16,084 nt of DNA from JBAWAP01 sp049589355. Lineage in GTDB: Bacteria; Chloroflexota; Anaerolineae; VGOG01. Positions 13,093 through 16,084 of the stretch are shown here, piece after piece. A program made the translations under genes and the position numbers. A model generated the notes under the pieces. It saw nothing but the letters and a program-made list of their open reading frames with translations, had not been told where the DNA came from and ran no database searches. The stretch lies in the NCBI GenBank assembly GCA_049589355.1, contig JBAWAP010000054.1, positions 1 to 16,084 on the forward strand, written 5' to 3'. Every line of letters starts with the position of its first letter. Position 1 is the stretch's first letter.

Positions 13093-14040
13093 ATGCAAAC
13101 AACTTTAGCCGGCCACAGTGCCTTGGGCGCGCAACAACAAACTCGCTTCCGGCGCCGTGCCCTGGACAGCCTGACCATCGCTTTGTTCTTGGCGCCTGCT
13201 CTCGTGGTGTTCCTCACCTTTGTGATCTATCCAATTGTCCGGTCTGTTTACTATAGTCTTTTCGACTGGAAGGGCTTTGGCCCAGCGGTTAACTTTATCG
13301 GACTGGACAATTACGTACGCATCTTGAGCGACCAGATATTCCTGAAAGCGGTGGGGAACGGACTATTAATTGTAGTGTTGTCTCTGACTCTTCAGTTGCC
13401 ATTGTCTCTGGCGCTGGCGCTCATGGTAGGGCGTGATCTGCCCGGGCGCGCTTTTTTCCGCACGATCTTTTTTATGCCCTACGTTTTTTCCGAGGTCATC
13501 GCGGCCATCATGTGGTTGGGCCTCTATAATCCTGATCCGGATCGAGGGTTTATCAATGCGCTTTTGGTCCTCATCCCAGGCGTCAAGGCCCAAGCCTGGC
13601 TGGGCAATACCAGTACGGTCCTGGCGTGCCTCTTTGTCGTGCTGACCTGGAAATACTTTGGACTTCACATGCTGCTGTACATGGCAGGTCTGCAAAACAT
13701 CCCGGCGGAAATCGAAGAAGCCGCTCGCATTGACGGCGCGAATAGACGCCAATTGTTAACCTATATCACCTTGCCCCTGCTTGGCGGCACCATTCGCACG
13801 ACCGTTTACCTATCTGCCGTGGGGTCGTTGCAGCAATTCATCCTGGTCTGGATCATGACCAAGGGCGGGCCGGTTAATGCCAGCGAGCTGATGGCGACTT
13901 ATATGTATCGCTTCGGCTTTGTGCGTTTCTGGCTGGGATACGGTTGCGCCGTGGCTCTCGTGATGTTCCTGATCTGTCTGGCCTTTTCGCTGGTTTACCA
14001 GCGTCTGGCGCGCCAACCAGATTACCTGGGCGGCATCTAG
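13093..14040 (+). CDS. Sugar ABC transporter permease (MalF type)
   Basis: This 315-aa inner-membrane permease subunit has six or so hydrophobic segments, the first at about 25-48 (LTIALFLAPALVVFLTFVIYPIV). The EAA loop that contacts the ATPase is at about 203-230 (IPAEIEEAARIDGANRRQLLTYITLPLL). I chose ATG 13093 with GAGAGGGA at 13078-13085. An upstream in-frame GTG at 13033 lies inside the hairpin stem, so the extra 20 residues are not plausible. It pairs with the MalG-type subunit 13 bases downstream. No ATPase gene is adjacent, so the complex must use an ATPase from elsewhere. Confidence 0.93.
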   Translation: MQTTLAGHSALGAQQQTRFRRRALDSLTIALFLAPALVVFLTFVIYPIVRSVYYSLFDWKGFGPAVNFIGLDNYVRILSDQIFLKAVGNGLLIVVLSLTLQLPLSLALALMVGRDLPGRAFFRTIFFMPYVFSEVIAAIMWLGLYNPDPDRGFINALLVLIPGVKAQAWLGNTSTVLACLFVVLTWKYFGLHMLLYMAGLQNIPAEIEEAARIDGANRRQLLTYITLPLLGGTIRTTVYLSAVGSLQQFILVWIMTKGGPVNASELMATYMYRFGFVRFWLGYGCAVALVMFLICLAFSLVYQRLARQPDYLGGI

Positions 14041-14053
14041 AAAGGATTGGCTT

Positions 14054-14911
14054 ATGGCGACGACCTATTCACACCCAAGCAGCACCTGGCGAAAAAACTT
14101 GCCGAGGTTCTGGCAGTACCTCATCCTCTCCGTGTTCGTGGTGCTCATCTTTGTGCCCGTCGTGATACTGATTTTCGGGGGACTCAAGACTCGCGGTGAG
14201 ATGTATTCACGCCCTTACACCCTCCCCATTCCTCCGCGCTGGGAGAACTATAGCAAGATTTTGGGCATGGCATCATTTTGGACCATGTTGCGCAACAGCC
14301 TCTTGGTCATGCTGGGGGCGACGAGTGGTGTGGTGCTCATTTGCAGCCTGGCCGCCTTTGTGTTCGCCCGCACGGACTTTCGGGGCAAGGGTCTGGCTTT
14401 CAACTTGCTCACCTTGGGCCTCATGTTCCCCATTAACGTTGCCATTATGCCCGTCTATCTCGTGCTGCGCCAAATGGGGTTGATCAACAATCTATGGGGC
14501 ATCATCGTGGTACAAGTTGCATTTCAGTTATCCGGCAATATCTTGATTCTGCGCGGGTTCTTTGCGGCAGTCCCCGTCGAGTTGCAAGATGCTGCTTACA
14601 TAGACGGCTGTAATGCATTTGGCTTTTTCTGGCGCATCCTGCTTCCGCTGGCGCGTCCGGCGCTATCGGCGGTCGCAGCATTGACCATGGTTGTCAGTTG
14701 GAACGACTTGCTCGTGCCCCTGGTGGTGATAGACAAGGATGTGCTTTGGACTTTGCCCTTGGGCACCATGCAGTTCCAGGGTCAATACGGCATGGATTTG
14801 AACCTGGTGGCGGCTTTCGTAACGTTGTCCGCGGTGCCCGCGGTCCTCTTTTACATATTCGCGGAACGACAAATCGTATCTGGTTTGACCGCCGGCGCGC
14901 TCAAAGGATAG
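14054..14911 (+). CDS. Sugar ABC transporter permease (MalG type)
   Basis: This 285-aa second membrane subunit of the same importer has an N-terminal hydrophobic segment at 22-42. The EAA loop VPVELQDAAYIDGCNAFGFFWRILLPLA (174-200) is typical of carbohydrate CUT1 permeases. SWNDLLVPLVVI and the short terminal ERQIVSGLTAGALKG are also characteristic of MalG-like proteins. AAAGGA at 14041-14046 precedes ATG 14054. The stop lies 8 bases before the GTG of the hydrolase gene, so all are probably in one transcript. Confidence 0.94.
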   Translation: MATTYSHPSSTWRKNLPRFWQYLILSVFVVLIFVPVVILIFGGLKTRGEMYSRPYTLPIPPRWENYSKILGMASFWTMLRNSLLVMLGATSGVVLICSLAAFVFARTDFRGKGLAFNLLTLGLMFPINVAIMPVYLVLRQMGLINNLWGIIVVQVAFQLSGNILILRGFFAAVPVELQDAAYIDGCNAFGFFWRILLPLARPALSAVAALTMVVSWNDLLVPLVVIDKDVLWTLPLGTMQFQGQYGMDLNLVAAFVTLSAVPAVLFYIFAERQIVSGLTAGALKG

Positions 14912-14919
14912 AATGTCCA

Positions 14920-16084
14920 GTGAAGCGATGCGTCGCCCTCTCTACCGCGCTCGTGCTCGTTCTATCCTCTTTGCTGTCAAGCTGCAACCCCGCTAAAAGT
15001 GTGCCATCTGACCGCAACACAAAGGAGCCTTCCATACCCACTCCAACTTCTATTCCGCCGACTGTTGCGCTAGCCCCGGTGGGAGCTTTTGCTTCGGGTC
15101 GCTACCGCAACCTGTTCAAAGAGATGCTAAGCAAGAGCGATGCCGAAACCCAGGCCAAGCTCGACGCTGCCTGGAAGCAACTGTTCTATGGCAACGACGA
15201 CACTCAGCGTGTCTATTATCCCGTCGGCGCGGACATGGCCTATGTCATGGACATTGGCAATGGCGACGTGCGCACGGAGGGTATGTCCTATGGCATGATG
15301 ATTGCCGCCCAGATGAACAAGAAGGAAGAATTCGACCGCATCTGGAAGTGGACCAAGACCTACATGTATCACAAGGACGGACCGTATCAGGGTTATTTTG
15401 CCTGGCACTGCAAGTCGAGCGGCGAACAGATTGATGCCAATCCTGCCTCGGATGGCGAAGAGTGGTTTGCGATGGCGCTGCTGTTCGCGTCGGGACGATG
15501 GGGCAACGGAACGGGCATCCTGGATTATCGCGCCGAAGCGCAGGCCATTCTCGATACCATGCTGCACAAGCAAGACCAAAAGAGCGACCTGGCGACCAAT
15601 ATGTTTGACGCCAAGACCAAGCAGGTCGTTTTCGTGCCCAAGATTGGCCGCGATTCGAGTTTCACCGATCCGTCGTATCACCTGCCGGCTTACTATGAGT
15701 TGTGGGCGCGTTGGGCGGACAAAGACAACGAGTTCTGGAAGCAAGCCGCTCAAGCGAGCCGTGAGTTTTTCAAGCAGGTCGCTCACCCAGAGACTGGCCT
15801 GATGCCCGATTACGCCGAATTCGACGGCTCCCCCACCGATCCCTGGGGCGGCGGGCACGACGCTTTCAGGTTCGACGCGTGGCGGAACGGGATGAACGTC
15901 GCGGTGGACTATGCCTGGTTCGCCGCCGATGAATGGGAGATTGAACAGAGCGATCGGCTACTCAACTTCTTCTACAATCAAGGCATCGGCTCGTACGCCA
16001 ATCAGTTCACCTTAGACGGAGAGCCTCTCTCCAGCGACCACTCCCTAGGACTAGTCGCTATGAATGCCGTGGCAGGATTAGCAG
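14920..16084 (+). CDS. GH8 lipoprotein, likely reducing-end xylose-releasing exo-oligoxylanase (3' truncated)
   Basis: The first 388 codons are present; the 3' end is beyond the window. GTG 14920 follows the MalG stop by 8 bases, with AAAGGA at 14903-14908. The start MKRCVALSTALVLVLSSLLSSC is a lipoprotein signal with acylated Cys22, followed by a Ser/Pro/Thr linker, so the enzyme is surface-anchored. The catalytic domain starts near 55. VRTEGMSYGMM carries the proposed acid Glu120. PASDGEEWFAMALLFASGRWG has Asp178, and FRFDAWR carries the proposed base Asp319. The 58-residue spacing Glu120 to Asp178 equals that of the Glu70 and Asp128 I recall for Bacillus halodurans Rex, and FTDPSYHLPAYYELWARWA is also Rex-like. 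Such enzymes release xylose from the reducing end of xylo-oligosaccharides. Endoxylanase, chitosanase and endoglucanase are alternative GH8 activities. Confidence 0.92.
   Translation, partial: MKRCVALSTALVLVLSSLLSSCNPAKSVPSDRNTKEPSIPTPTSIPPTVALAPVGAFASGRYRNLFKEMLSKSDAETQAKLDAAWKQLFYGNDDTQRVYYPVGADMAYVMDIGNGDVRTEGMSYGMMIAAQMNKKEEFDRIWKWTKTYMYHKDGPYQGYFAWHCKSSGEQIDANPASDGEEWFAMALLFASGRWGNGTGILDYRAEAQAILDTMLHKQDQKSDLATNMFDAKTKQVVFVPKIGRDSSFTDPSYHLPAYYELWARWADKDNEFWKQAAQASREFFKQVAHPETGLMPDYAEFDGSPTDPWGGGHDAFRFDAWRNGMNVAVDYAWFAADEWEIEQSDRLLNFFYNQGIGSYANQFTLDGEPLSSDHSLGLVAMNAVAGLA

Overview
The window (about 57% GC by eye) looks like a heterotrophic bacterium of the Chloroflexota (Anaerolineae-like) type. 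This is inferred from the lipoproteins with long Pro/Thr-rich linkers, the tandem sugar-uptake and sugar-catabolism operons, the closest remembered relatives of the inositol enzymes (Thermotoga), and the dense short intergenic repeats. No rRNA or other taxonomic marker is present, so the assignment is tentative. All supported genes lie on the + strand.

Region 1 (1-1454) is accessory. It holds the 3' end of an unrecognised gene, then a tightly coupled two-gene module: a 276-aa protein with a PD-(D/E)XK-nuclease-like core and a 93-aa acidic partner overlapping it by 14 bp. The module is bracketed by direct repeats of about 100 bp (31-126 and 1310-1425). The left repeat is part of an open reading frame and the right copy is degenerate.

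Region 2 (1455-10092) is a probable nine-gene operon closed by a strong intrinsic terminator. It encodes an ABC importer ATPase, a HAD phosphatase, a PfkB kinase, IolM (scyllo-inosose dehydrogenase), a four-helix-bundle protein, IolG (inositol 2-dehydrogenase), a second PfkB kinase resembling Thermotoga TM0415, IolN (creatininase-fold 3-dehydro-scyllo-inosose hydrolase) and IolO (5-keto-L-gluconate epimerase). Together these are the full enzyme set of the non-classical inositol route described in Thermotoga maritima (TM0412-TM0416), in which inositol becomes D-tagaturonate instead of passing through IolB/C/D/E/J. The phosphatase and the two kinases suggest that phosphorylated inositol is handled. 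Most junctions of this operon carry short AT-rich tandem or inverted repeats placed between stop codon and ribosome binding site. The four-helix-bundle gene is itself framed by inverted repeats, like a small inserted element.

Region 3 (10093-16084) is a separate sugar-oligomer operon. A consensus sigma-70 promoter surrounded by four similar LacI-type operators drives a LacI-family regulator, a lipoprotein solute-binding protein, two MalF/MalG-type permeases and a lipoprotein glycoside hydrolase family 8 enzyme cut off by the window edge. The hydrolase resembles reducing-end xylose-releasing exo-oligoxylanase, so xylo-oligosaccharides are the likely substrate. No ATPase gene is seen in this operon, so an ATPase encoded elsewhere must energise it. 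A 14-bp hairpin between the binding-protein and permease genes probably lowers permease expression.
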